Shown: positions 42,516-51,087 of the stretch, in pieces | Layout: the number at the start of each line of letters is the position of its first letter | Position numbering within the stretch: position 1 is the first letter of the stretch | Assembly: GCF_002911665.1 (NCBI RefSeq) | Contig: NZ_MTBP01000003.1 | Location: forward strand, 372,001-436,000 | DNA length: 64,000 bases | Source of the DNA: Actinomadura rubteroloni | Lineage (GTDB): Bacteria; Actinomycetota; Actinomycetes; Streptosporangiales; Streptosporangiaceae | Direction of reading: 5' to 3' | Program-made: the position numbers and the translations under genes | Notes under the pieces: model-generated | The model's database searches: none | What the model was told of the DNA's origin: nothing | The model's input: the letters and a program-made list of their open reading frames with translations, nothing else

Positions 42516-43688
42516 TTACCCGCCGGGTCTGACAACCGGGACGCGGACGGTCTCGATCCAGGCCGGAGGGTCGGCGGCGTCGCCGAGGACGGCGGCGATG
42601 AGGCGGGCGGCGGGCGGTTCGGCGGGCCAGGGGGTGAGGCCGTCGGTCAGGACGATCACGACCTGGGGTCTCTCGGGGACGGCCAGCGCCGCCGCGACGC
42701 CGACGCGCATGTCCGTCCCGCCGCCGCCCGCGAGCGTCACGTCCGCCGCCGACGTCGCCCGCGACACCGCCCGGACGTCGGCGTCGCACGCCAGCACGCT
42801 CACCCGGTTGCCGCGCACGCCGACCTCGCGCAGCACGCCGGTGACCTCGGCGAGCGCGGCGGCCAGCTCGTCCTCGCCCATCGAGCCGGACGTGTCCACG
42901 ACGATCGCGACGCGCGGCAGCGGACGCCGCAGGCTCGGCAGCACCACGCCGCGCAGCGCCGCCGTCCGCCGCGACGGGCGGCGGTAGGTGTAGTCCACCG
43001 CGCCCGCCGCCCACGCCACGGCCTCGCGGACCGCGCCCGCGAGCACCCGGCGCCAGTCCACGACGGGTTCCAGGATCGTCGCGGCCCACCGGCTCCAGCC
43101 GCCGGGGACGGTCCCGCGCGCCCGCTGGTGCGCGCGGATCGCCTCGGCGGCGGCGCGGCGCAGCGCGGCGGCCTCGACGTCGCCGACGCCCGGCGTGCCC
43201 GCGCCGGGCCGCTCCCACGGACGGGCCACGCCGTGCGCTCCCGAACCGCAGTCGTGCGCGTGCGGCCGGGGCGGTACGCCCGCGATGTACTCCTCGAACA
43301 GGCGGCCCCGCGGCAGGCCGTAGTCGCCGGGGACGACGCGTCCGGCGGGCAGCGCCAGCCCGTCGGCGAGCAGGTCGTCGTTGATCTCGCAGTCCTGCGC
43401 GAGGTTGATCCGCGCCGGGTCGCCCTGCGCGGACGCCGGCAGCCGCGCCGCGCGGCCGTGGTGGTCGCGCAGCAGGTGCGCGACCTCGTGGATCCACACG
43501 CCCGCCAGCTCCGGGACGGGCGTCGCGGCAACGAACGCGGGCGATACGTAGCAGCGCCAGTGCCGGTCCACGCCCATCGTCGGGACGTCGGACGCCGGGA
43601 CGATCGTCAGCGAGTACAGCGCCGACGCCAGGTACGGACGATCGGTCGCCGCGCGGTAGCGGGCGGCGAGCAGCTTCGTCCGGTCCAT
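42516..43688 (-). CDS. VWA-like protein with N-terminal metallopeptidase-like domain
   Basis: In this 390-residue protein the N-terminal domain has the zinc-protease motif HEVAH (residues 67-71) in VWIHEVAHLLRDHHG, as in the DUF2201 family. The C-terminal VWA domain has the metal-ion site DTSGSM (265-270) and GGGGTDMRVG for the third ligand. Such proteins pair with MoxR ATPases, which remodel VWA-bound targets. Whether the HExxH is catalytic is open; no third zinc ligand is obvious. One-base overlap with the MoxR gene (TGATG) shows coupling. Confidence 0.83.
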   Translation of the reverse strand: MDRTKLLAARYRAATDRPYLASALYSLTIVPASDVPTMGVDRHWRCYVSPAFVAATPVPELAGVWIHEVAHLLRDHHGRAARLPASAQGDPARINLAQDCEINDDLLADGLALPAGRVVPGDYGLPRGRLFEEYIAGVPPRPHAHDCGSGAHGVARPWERPGAGTPGVGDVEAAALRRAAAEAIRAHQRARGTVPGGWSRWAATILEPVVDWRRVLAGAVREAVAWAAGAVDYTYRRPSRRTAALRGVVLPSLRRPLPRVAIVVDTSGSMGEDELAAALAEVTGVLREVGVRGNRVSVLACDADVRAVSRATSAADVTLAGGGGTDMRVGVAAALAVPERPQVVIVLTDGLTPWPAEPPAARLIAAVLGDAADPPAWIETVRVPVVRPGG

Positions 43689-44857
43689 CAACCGAACGCG
43701 CCGGACAGTTGCAGCAGGTCGATGAACCCGTCGATCCCGTCCGGCACGGGCCAGGACGTGTCCCGCAGGGCGGCGAGGTCGGCCGCCGCGCGCGCCGCGA
43801 CATCCGGGACGCCCGCGTCCACCGCCTTGGCCAGCACGACCCAGCCCGCCTCCCACCGCTCGCGCGTCGGCTCGCCCTGCACGGCCGCGACGACGGCGGT
43901 GAGGAACGCGAGCTGGCGGTCGCCGCGCTCGGGCAGCGCGAACGCCTCCGGACGGGCCAGGACGCGTTCCGGATCGGGCAGGTCCAGTTCCTCCAGATAC
44001 GCCAGGATCTCCAGGCCCGCGCCGTCGCCGACCGCGCCGACCACCGCCGCCGCCACCGCCTCGGGCCGCGCGCCCGTCGCGTACCCGGCGGCCAGCAGCC
44101 GCAGCGCCATCTCCCAGCTCCGCGGCGACGGCCACGCCCCGCCGCGCGCCTCGGCGTCGGCCGGGAGATGGTGCGCCAGACCCGGACGAGCCGTGAGGAA
44201 CCCGGACACCACGCCGCGCGCCCGCGCCACCGCGCCGGAGATCGCGGCCGGGTCCACCACCGGGACGGGCGGCGCGGGCCACGTCCCGGCCAGGCCCCGC
44301 GCGACCGTGCGCGGCTCGTGCGTCCAGCGCAGATGGACGAACCGGTTGGCGAGCGGCGGGCTCAGATGCCAGCCGTCGGCGGCGCTCGCGGGCGGGTTCG
44401 CGGCGGCGACGATCCGGACCGCCGGCGGCAGCGCCAGGCTCCCCACCCGCCGCTCCAGCACGACCCGCAGCAGCGCGGCCTGCACGGCGGGCGGCGCGGA
44501 CGACAACTCGTCGAAGAACACCAGCCCGCGCCCGGCCCCCGCGACCCGGACGGCCCAGTCCGGCGGCGCCATCGGCACGCCGTCCGCCGCCGGGTCCGCG
44601 CCGATGACCGGCAGCCCCGCGAAGTCGGACGGCTCGTGCACGCTCGCGATGACCGTCTCCAGCGGCACGCCGAACGTCCCGGCCAGCGACTCCAGCCCCG
44701 CCGACTTCCCGATGCCCGGCTCACCCCACAGCAGCACCGGCAGGTTCGCGATCACCGCCAGCGACAGCGCCTCCAACTGCACGGACCGCCCCGGCTCCGT
44801 CCGCGCCGCCCGCACCCGCCGATTCAACTCATCCGCAGCATCCAACGCGTCAGCCAT
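43688..44857 (-). CDS. MoxR-type AAA+ ATPase
   Basis: The 389-residue AAA+ protein has Walker A GEPGIGKS (45-52), Walker B LVFFDEL (112-118), sensor 1 region IVAAANPPASAADGWHLSPPLANRF and a helical lid. MoxR proteins act as chaperones with a VWA partner, here the next gene. The ATG at 44857 was chosen because GGAG lies five bases before it; a GTG six bases earlier is also in frame. It overlaps the ankyrin gene by eight bases. Confidence 0.87.
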   Translation of the reverse strand: MADALDAADELNRRVRAARTEPGRSVQLEALSLAVIANLPVLLWGEPGIGKSAGLESLAGTFGVPLETVIASVHEPSDFAGLPVIGADPAADGVPMAPPDWAVRVAGAGRGLVFFDELSSAPPAVQAALLRVVLERRVGSLALPPAVRIVAAANPPASAADGWHLSPPLANRFVHLRWTHEPRTVARGLAGTWPAPPVPVVDPAAISGAVARARGVVSGFLTARPGLAHHLPADAEARGGAWPSPRSWEMALRLLAAGYATGARPEAVAAAVVGAVGDGAGLEILAYLEELDLPDPERVLARPEAFALPERGDRQLAFLTAVVAAVQGEPTRERWEAGWVVLAKAVDAGVPDVAARAAADLAALRDTSWPVPDGIDGFIDLLQLSGAFG

Positions 44858-46472
44858 CTTCACTCCAGTAACCGGCGATCGCGTCGGGGTGTTCGGCGGC
44901 GACGCGGGCGCGGAGGTCGAGCAGGTCGGTGCGGCGCCAGCGGTCGATGAGGTCGGCGAGGGAGCATTCCTCGTCGTCCACCGGGTCGATGCGGGCGCCC
45001 GCCGCCAGCAGCGCCGCGACCAGGTCGGTCGTGCCGAGTTCGGCGACGGCGACGGCCAGCGGCGTCTTGCCGCCGTGGTCGGGCGCCTCCAGGTCCACGC
45101 CCGCGTCGAGCAGCCGGGGGAGCAGGCGCGCGTGGTCCAGGCAGGGGAGCAGGTGCAGCAGGGTGCGGCGGCGCGCGTCCCGGATGTGCGGGTCGACGCC
45201 GTGGCCGAGCAGGTCCAGGACGCCGTCGGTGTCGCCGTGCTGCGCGCGCAGGAACAGGTCGGTGCGCTGCGCCTTCAGGCCCTTCGGGAGGCGGCCCCGG
45301 CCCGTCCGCCACCGCTCGTGGATCTCGAAGCAGCCCGTCACCGCGCCGCCGAACGCGCGCATCGCCCGTTCCCGCCGCTGCTCGTCGACGGTGTGGGGCA
45401 TCGCGAACCCGCCGTCCGCCGGGCGCATCTCGTGCCATTCGCTCCGGCACCGCACCCGCACGGGAGCCGGACGTGGCGGATCCGGCGGCCCGGCCGGACC
45501 GTCCGCCGGGCCGCGCGCGGGGAAGTACGCCGACCGCACCAGCGGATGCAGTTCGTCGGGCGTGAGCAGGCCCGCCCGCAGCAGCACCAGGTCGGCCGGG
45601 AGCGTCCACAGTGGGCCGGGCAAAGGCGGCGGGGTCTTGCCGCCGCGGTAGTCGTCACTCCGGACGATCAAGGGTGTCCCGTCGCCGCTCGCCTCCGCGA
45701 AGACGGGCCGCCAGTCGTCCACCAGCAGCACGCGGCCCCGCCGTCGGATGGCCGCCGCCAGCAGCGGGACATGCGGGAACCGCCGGACGACCTGATCCAG
45801 CGGCACCTCGCGCGCCTTGATCCCCGCGGCGTCCAGGGCGGCGGGAAGCCCGCCCGGTGCGGCGGCCCACTCGGCGAACCGGACGGCGTCCCCGAGCGGA
45901 GGCGCCGACGACGGCAGCTCCGCCGGGGTCAGGAGCGTCCCGTCCGGATGGAAGAACGGCATCCGCGTGCCGTCGCCGTAGAAGGAGAGCGCGTCGCCCG
46001 CCCGGCGGACGTCCCAGAGGAACCGCAGCTCCGACCAGTCCTCGCGCAGGCCGTCCTCGGGCGGCGCGGTGTCCGCGGGCTCCAGGACGAGCCGGAGGGT
46101 CTGCGGCCCGTCCGGGATGCGCGGCCCGAGGACCCGCAGGACGGGCGCGCCGGCGGTGAGACGCACCGTCCGGCCCGTGGACAGCGTGCTGCGGCCGTTC
46201 AGGATGCGCGGGAAGTGCCAGCGCAGCAGGTCCGGCGCCAGATGCGAGAGGTCGTCCTCCAAAGCCTCGGCGAACGCGCGGCCGTGCTCGCGGGCGACGC
46301 CGTCCAGCGTGAACTCCACGGCGACGCCGGCCGCCGCGCACGCGCCCCGCCAGTCGCCCGCCAGCCGCCGCTCCGTCGCGCGCTCGATGACCCGGCGCGG
46401 CACCGCGTACCGCCGGACGCGCTCCCACGACCGCAGCTCCACCGGCGCGACGTCGTACACCGCCCGGTTCAC
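44850..46472 (-). CDS. Ankyrin repeat protein of the MoxR/VWA cassette
   Basis: The first 390 of 540 residues form a domain I cannot assign, with basic segments (RAVYDVAPVELRSWERVRRYAV) and LVLLRAGLLTPDELHPLVRSA. The C-terminal 140 residues hold three to four ankyrin repeats (TDLFLRAQHGDTDGVLDLL, DARRRTLLHLLPCLDHARLL, HGGKTPLAVAVAELGTTDLV). Ankyrins bind proteins, so it may supply target specificity to the ATPase. The GTG start overlaps the LRR gene stop (GTGA). Confidence 0.78.
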   Translation of the reverse strand: MNRAVYDVAPVELRSWERVRRYAVPRRVIERATERRLAGDWRGACAAAGVAVEFTLDGVAREHGRAFAEALEDDLSHLAPDLLRWHFPRILNGRSTLSTGRTVRLTAGAPVLRVLGPRIPDGPQTLRLVLEPADTAPPEDGLREDWSELRFLWDVRRAGDALSFYGDGTRMPFFHPDGTLLTPAELPSSAPPLGDAVRFAEWAAAPGGLPAALDAAGIKAREVPLDQVVRRFPHVPLLAAAIRRRGRVLLVDDWRPVFAEASGDGTPLIVRSDDYRGGKTPPPLPGPLWTLPADLVLLRAGLLTPDELHPLVRSAYFPARGPADGPAGPPDPPRPAPVRVRCRSEWHEMRPADGGFAMPHTVDEQRRERAMRAFGGAVTGCFEIHERWRTGRGRLPKGLKAQRTDLFLRAQHGDTDGVLDLLGHGVDPHIRDARRRTLLHLLPCLDHARLLPRLLDAGVDLEAPDHGGKTPLAVAVAELGTTDLVAALLAAGARIDPVDDEECSLADLIDRWRRTDLLDLRARVAAEHPDAIAGYWSEDG

Positions 46473-47590
46473 CGGTAGACGCTCCCGATCGCGCGCAGGT
46501 CCGCGTGGGTGCGCCCGGCCGGACGCAGCCGCGTCGCGATCTCCCGCTTCACCCGGCGCGGCACGCCCGGCCCGAACCCGACGTACTCCAGCCGCGTCGC
46601 GTCCACCCGGGCCAGGACGGTCTTCGCGCCGCGCCCGGTGACGCCCGTGTGCCGCAGCTCCAGCCGCCGCAGCGGACTCCCCGGCAGCGCCTCGGCCAAA
46701 GCAGCCGCGCCCGGGTCGCCGGTCGTGTTCGGCGGCGCGCCGAGCGCCCGCTCCGACGCCGGACGGCCGAGGTCCAGCGCCTCCAGCCCGTCCAGGGCCC
46801 CGGCGAGCGCCACCGCACCGGCCGGGCCGATCCCGTTGCCGCCGAGCCCGAGCCGCGCCGGACGGTCCGCCGCGACGGCCCCGGCCAGCGCCGCCGCGCC
46901 CGCGTCGCCGAGATGGTTGGCGGGAACGTACAGCTCGCGGACGCCCGCGTCCCGGACGAGCGCCGCCAGCAGCGGGACGGCGTCCGCCGCGAGGCCGTTC
47001 CCGCCGAGGAACAGCCGCTCCAGCGGGGTGTCCCGGACGGTCAGCGCGTCCACCAGCGCCCGCAGGCCGTCCACGCCGAGCCCGGTGTTGACCAGGTCCA
47101 GCGTGCGCAGCGCGGTGTTGCGGCGCAGCATCGCCGCGAGCGACCGGGCGCCCGCGTCCCCGACCGGGTTGCGCTTCAGCCACAGCGCCCGGACGGTCCC
47201 GTCCCCGCCGAGCCGGTCGGCGAGCGCCGCCGCGCCGTCCGGGCCGATCCGGTTGCAGCCGAGGTAGAGCGTCCGCAGCCCGTGCCCGCCGGCCAGCGCC
47301 GCGCCGACCGCGAGCGCGCCCGCGTCGCCGATCGCGTTCGTCCCGAGCAGCAGGTGCGCGGCGTGCGGCGACCGCGCCGCGACCGGCAGCAGCCGCGCCG
47401 CGCCCGCCGCGCCGAGGCCCTGCTTGCACAGGTCCAGCCGGCCGTCGCCGCGCAGCGTCCCGACCGGGAACGCCTCGTCGGCCGCGACCGGCGCCCCCGA
47501 GGCCAGGCGGTCCAGCAGCGGCGCGAGCGCGGCCGGATCGGCGGGCGGCACGTCCGGGTGCTCGATCGCCGGGCAGCGTACAGGCGTCAT
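46469..47590 (-). CDS. Leucine-rich repeat protein, ribonuclease-inhibitor type
   Basis: The 373-residue protein has about eight ribonuclease-inhibitor-like repeats of 26-28 residues with the pattern LxTLxLxxNxIGxxGAxALAxAL, for example LRTLYLGCNRIGPDGAAALA and VRALWLKRNPVGDAGARSLA. Such horseshoe proteins bind partners. There is no signal peptide, so it acts in the cytoplasm. AAGGGG precedes the ATG, and the gene overlaps the ankyrin gene by four bases. Confidence 0.82.
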   Translation of the reverse strand: MTPVRCPAIEHPDVPPADPAALAPLLDRLASGAPVAADEAFPVGTLRGDGRLDLCKQGLGAAGAARLLPVAARSPHAAHLLLGTNAIGDAGALAVGAALAGGHGLRTLYLGCNRIGPDGAAALADRLGGDGTVRALWLKRNPVGDAGARSLAAMLRRNTALRTLDLVNTGLGVDGLRALVDALTVRDTPLERLFLGGNGLAADAVPLLAALVRDAGVRELYVPANHLGDAGAAALAGAVAADRPARLGLGGNGIGPAGAVALAGALDGLEALDLGRPASERALGAPPNTTGDPGAAALAEALPGSPLRRLELRHTGVTGRGAKTVLARVDATRLEYVGFGPGVPRRVKREIATRLRPAGRTHADLRAIGSVYR

Positions 47591-47603
47591 GTTCGTCCCC
47601 TTC

Positions 47604-48944
47604 TCACCACGCGACGGGCCGGTAGTCCTTGAGGAACAGGCCCGACAGCCGCTCCCCGCGCACGCCGCGCACGATCGGGTCGTAGACGCGCGCGGCGCCG
47701 TCCACGACGTCCAGCGGCGGCCGGAACCCCGCCGCCCGCTGCGCGGCCTTCCCCGGATGGGGCCGCTCGTCGGTCACCCAGCCGGTGTCGACGCTCGTCA
47801 TGTGGATCCCGTCGGCCGCGTAGTCGGCGGCGGCCGTGCGGACCAGCATGTTCAGCGACGCCTTGGCCATGTTCGTGTGCGCGTGCCGGACGGTCTTGTT
47901 GCCCCGCGCGAAGCTGCCCTCCATCGCCGACACCTGCACGACGTACCGGTCGGGGAAGGGCGACGCGGCCAGCAGCCCGCGCAGCCGCGACGTCAGCAGG
48001 AACGGCGCGAACGCGTTGACGAGCTGGGTCTCCATCCACTCGGCCGGGTCGATCTCGTGGAGGCGGAGCGTCCAGCTGTTGACGGGACGCAGGTCGAGGG
48101 GCTGGCCGGTCTCGTCCGTGCGGCCCGCCGGGAAGAACGCGTCGGCGGCCGGGACGGGCAGCGCGCCGGGCGCGGCGACGTCGACGTCGGCGGCCGTCCC
48201 CAGCAGCGGCCGCGCCTCGCGCTCGCGGACCTCGCGGTGGTAGGCGGCCGGGCGCCGGATGGTCTGCGCGGCGTTGTTGACGAGGACGTCCAGATGGTCG
48301 AACCGCGCGTGGACGGCGTCCAGCAGCCCCGCGACCGACGGCAGGTCGAGCAGGTCCACGCCCCGGACGTGCAGCCGGTCCAGCCAGTCCGCCGCGTCCG
48401 GGACGGCCGCGAACCGGCGCGCGGCGTCGCGCGGGAACCGCGTCGTGACCAGGACCTCCGCGCCGTCGCGCAGCAGTTTCAGCGCGAGCTGGAAGCCGAT
48501 CTTGATCCGGCCGCCGGTGACGAGCGCGACCCGTCCGGTCAGGTCGGCGCGGGCGTGCCGCCGGGCGCGGTTCTCGGCGGCGCAGTCCGGGCAGAGCTGG
48601 TGGTAGTCGGCGTCGACCGTCCGGTACGGCTCCTTGCACACGTAGCAGGTGCGGGCGGCGACGAGCGTGCCGACGGGCTCCGCCGCGATCTCCGGGACGG
48701 GCGCCGGATCCTGCTCGCGGAACCGCGCGGCGGCGGCGAGGACGTCCAGGTCACGGGCGCGGCGCTCGGTGCGCCGCGCCGACCGGCGCGCCTTCTTCTC
48801 CGCGCGGTACGTCACGCCGACGGCGTGCCGGACGGCCGCGAACTCCGGGTCGTCCGGTCCGGCGGCGCGCGCCAGCTCCAGGACGCGCAGGCACGCGGCG
48901 AGGTCATCGGCCGAGGGCGGCCCGCCGGGGGAGCCGGAACCCAC
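47604..48944 (-). CDS. Short-chain dehydrogenase with N-terminal zinc ribbon-like segment
   Basis: In this 446-residue protein a helical N-terminus of about 90 residues is followed by a four-Cys segment CYVCKEPYRTVDADYHQLC-PDC that should bind zinc. Then comes an SDR domain with VALVTGGRIKIGFQLALKLL for cofactor binding (the usual GxxxGxG is GGRIKIG) and VLVNNAAQTI. The usual Tyr-x3-Lys is not evident: an NMAKASLN segment holds the Lys but has Asn-Met-Ala where Tyr stands. It may be a binding rather than an oxidising protein. GAAGGAG precedes the GTG; the frame cannot start upstream, where a tRNA lies. Confidence 0.75.
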   Translation of the reverse strand: MGSGSPGGPPSADDLAACLRVLELARAAGPDDPEFAAVRHAVGVTYRAEKKARRSARRTERRARDLDVLAAAARFREQDPAPVPEIAAEPVGTLVAARTCYVCKEPYRTVDADYHQLCPDCAAENRARRHARADLTGRVALVTGGRIKIGFQLALKLLRDGAEVLVTTRFPRDAARRFAAVPDAADWLDRLHVRGVDLLDLPSVAGLLDAVHARFDHLDVLVNNAAQTIRRPAAYHREVREREARPLLGTAADVDVAAPGALPVPAADAFFPAGRTDETGQPLDLRPVNSWTLRLHEIDPAEWMETQLVNAFAPFLLTSRLRGLLAASPFPDRYVVQVSAMEGSFARGNKTVRHAHTNMAKASLNMLVRTAAADYAADGIHMTSVDTGWVTDERPHPGKAAQRAAGFRPPLDVVDGAARVYDPIVRGVRGERLSGLFLKDYRPVAW

Positions 48945-48970
48945 GGTGCTCCTTCGCGAGAACGATCGGG

Positions 48971-49046
48971 TGGTGGAGCCGGTCGGATTCGAACCGACGT
49001 CCTCCAGCTCGCAGCTTGGGCGCGACGACCTCTGCGCTACGGCCCC
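48971..49046 (-). tRNA. tRNA-like gene, possibly Ala (UGC), with an irregular anticodon arm
   Basis: The acceptor stem (GGGGCCG with CGGCTCC), including a G3-U70 wobble pair as in alanine tRNAs, the D arm (GCGC stems), the T arm (GTCGG-TTCGAAT-CCGAC) and an encoded CCA are all intact. Counting from the 3' side gives anticodon UGC. The anticodon stem fails: CCAAGC must pair with GCTGG, leaving a bulged A and a short loop. It may be a pseudo-tRNA or an unusual tRNA. Confidence 0.55.
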
Positions 49047-49228
49047 ACCGCGCAGGAGCGTACCGACATCCCGGACATTCCGCGCGGCGTTCGTGATCTT
49101 TCCCGGACGGCCGCCGGACGCCGCCCGTTTCAAGATCCCATTTTAAGGGCCGCATACCTCGGCCGGTGTTTCTCCCATGCGGGACTCGGCGACGCTGAAC
49201 AGTGCTGATCATCGGACGAAGGGACATC

Positions 49229-50083
49229 GTGGCGGCCCCGAGCTGGAGCTTCGACGAGCACGACCGCACGCTGGACGTGCTCGTCTCCCGCGAGAACTTC
49301 CCGGTCGCGGCCCGGGTGCTGCCCGCACGGCACCGCGCCGACCTGCGCGCGGTCTACGGCTTCGCCCGCCTGGTGGACGACATCGGCGACGAGGCGCCCC
49401 CCGAGCGCCGGCCCGCCCTCCTCGATCTGGTCGACGACGAACTCGACGCCGTCTACGCCGGGCGCACGCCGCGCCTGCCGCAGCTCCGGCGTCTCGCCCC
49501 CACCGTGAAGGCCAGTGGAATTCCGTCCGAGCCGTTCCGCGATCTCGTCCAGGCCAACCGCCAGGACCAGGTCGTGGACCGCTACGGGACGTTCGACGAA
49601 CTCCTCAAGTACTGCACGCTGTCGGCCGAGCCGGTGGGACGGATCGTCCTGCACGTCTTCGGCAGGGCGACGCCGGAACTGGTGGACGCCTCCGACCGCG
49701 TGTGCTCCGCGCTCCAGGTGATCGAACACTGCCAGGACGTCGGAGAGGACTACGCGCGCGGACGGATCTATCTCCCCGGCGAGGACCTGCGCCGGTTCGG
49801 CTGCGCCGAGGAGGACCTGGCGCTCCCGCACACCCCGGCGCGGCTGCGCGGCGTCGTCGCGCTGCAGGCGTCCCGGGCGCGGGAGCTGCTGGACGGCGCC
49901 GCGCCGGTGCTGCTGGCGGGCCTGACGGGGTGGGCGCGGCTCGCCGTCGCGGGCTACGTCGCGGGCGGCCGGGCGACGCTGGCCGCGCTCGACCGGGGCC
50001 GGCACGACGTGCTCGGCCGGCGGCTGCGGCCGGGCCGGGCGCGGACGCTCGCGGGCTGGGCGTCCGCTCTGGGAAGGGGCTGA
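49229..50083 (+). CDS. hpnC: Hydroxysqualene-forming enzyme HpnC
   Basis: At 284 residues it has the two Asp-rich motifs of squalene/phytoene synthases: GFARLVDDIGDEA and HCQDVGEDYARGRIYLP. In the hopanoid pathway HpnD makes presqualene diphosphate from two FPP, and HpnC converts it to hydroxysqualene. It is the first gene of the operon. GAAGGGA before the GTG at 49229 decides the start over GTG 49202. Confidence 0.88.
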   Translation: MAAPSWSFDEHDRTLDVLVSRENFPVAARVLPARHRADLRAVYGFARLVDDIGDEAPPERRPALLDLVDDELDAVYAGRTPRLPQLRRLAPTVKASGIPSEPFRDLVQANRQDQVVDRYGTFDELLKYCTLSAEPVGRIVLHVFGRATPELVDASDRVCSALQVIEHCQDVGEDYARGRIYLPGEDLRRFGCAEEDLALPHTPARLRGVVALQASRARELLDGAAPVLLAGLTGWARLAVAGYVAGGRATLAALDRGRHDVLGRRLRPGRARTLAGWASALGRG

Positions 50084-50087
50084 TCAG

Positions 50088-50975
50088 ATGACGGTGGCCG
50101 ACGCTTACCAGCACTGCGAGCGGGTGGTGCGGGAGGAGGCGCGCAACTTCGCCTACGGCATCCGGCTGATGCCCGCCCCCAAGCGCCGCGCGATGAGCGC
50201 GATCTACGCGTTCGCGCGCCGGGTCGACGACATCGGCGACGGCCCCGAGCCCGCCGAGGCGCGGCTGGACATGCTCGCCGACGCGCGGCGGCGGCTGGAC
50301 ACGCTGCAGGACGTCGTCGCGGGCCGCGCCGGGATCGGGGCGCTCGGCGCGGACCCGGTGCTGACGGCGCTGGCCGACGCGTCCATGCGCCACCCGATCC
50401 CGCTGGACGCGTTCGGCGAGCTGATCGACGGCTGCGAGAGCGACGTGCGCGGCGCCCACTACGAGGCGTTCGAGGACCTGCTCGCCTACTGCCGTCAGGT
50501 CGCGGGCACGATCGGACGGCTGTCACTCGGCGTGTTCGGCACCGAGCGGCACGAGGAGGCGGGCCGGCTCGCCGACGCGCTCGGCGTCGCGCTCCAGCTC
50601 ACCAACATCCTGCGCGACGTCCGGGAGGACCGCCTGGCGGGCCGCATCTACCTGCCCGCCGAGACGCTGGACCGGTTCGGCTGCACGCTCGACCAGGACG
50701 CGTCCGGACAGTTCACCGACCCGCCGGAGAAGCTGCACGCGCTCATCCGGTTCGAGGTGGACCGGGCGCACGCCTGGTACCTGGACGGGCTGCGCCTGCT
50801 GCCCCTGCTGGACCGGCGCAGCGCGGCCTGCACCGCCGCGATGTCGGGCATCTACCGGCGGCTGCTGGAGCGGATCTCCGAGCGTCCGACGATCGCGCTG
50901 TCGTCGCGGATGTCGCTGCCGACCTGGCAGAAGGCGATCGTGGCGGCCCGCGCCCTGACCGGGGTGGAACGGTGA
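50088..50975 (+). CDS. hpnD: Presqualene diphosphate synthase HpnD
   Basis: The 295-residue synthase has AFARRVDDIGDGPEP and QLTNILRDVREDRLAGRIYLP, both Mg-binding motifs, and the RFEVDRAHAWYLDGL helix. It condenses two FPP into presqualene diphosphate. Only four bases lie between the hpnC stop codon and this ATG, and GGAAGGGG is inside the hpnC end. Confidence 0.9.
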   Translation: MTVADAYQHCERVVREEARNFAYGIRLMPAPKRRAMSAIYAFARRVDDIGDGPEPAEARLDMLADARRRLDTLQDVVAGRAGIGALGADPVLTALADASMRHPIPLDAFGELIDGCESDVRGAHYEAFEDLLAYCRQVAGTIGRLSLGVFGTERHEEAGRLADALGVALQLTNILRDVREDRLAGRIYLPAETLDRFGCTLDQDASGQFTDPPEKLHALIRFEVDRAHAWYLDGLRLLPLLDRRSAACTAAMSGIYRRLLERISERPTIALSSRMSLPTWQKAIVAARALTGVER

Positions 50976-51087
50976 CCGCGCCCACGCCGCGCGCCGCGCG
51001 CTGGACTGAGGGGCGGCGGGAGCTTGCGACCAGAGCGACGAGGGAAGCGCGCGGCTTTGAGCGCGCCGTAGGCGAACGGGAAACACA

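Noticed and set aside
50976..51087. Small gene in the gap between hpnD and hpnE
   Set aside because: No frame with a ribosome binding site and credible start; the gap looks like untranslated DNA.
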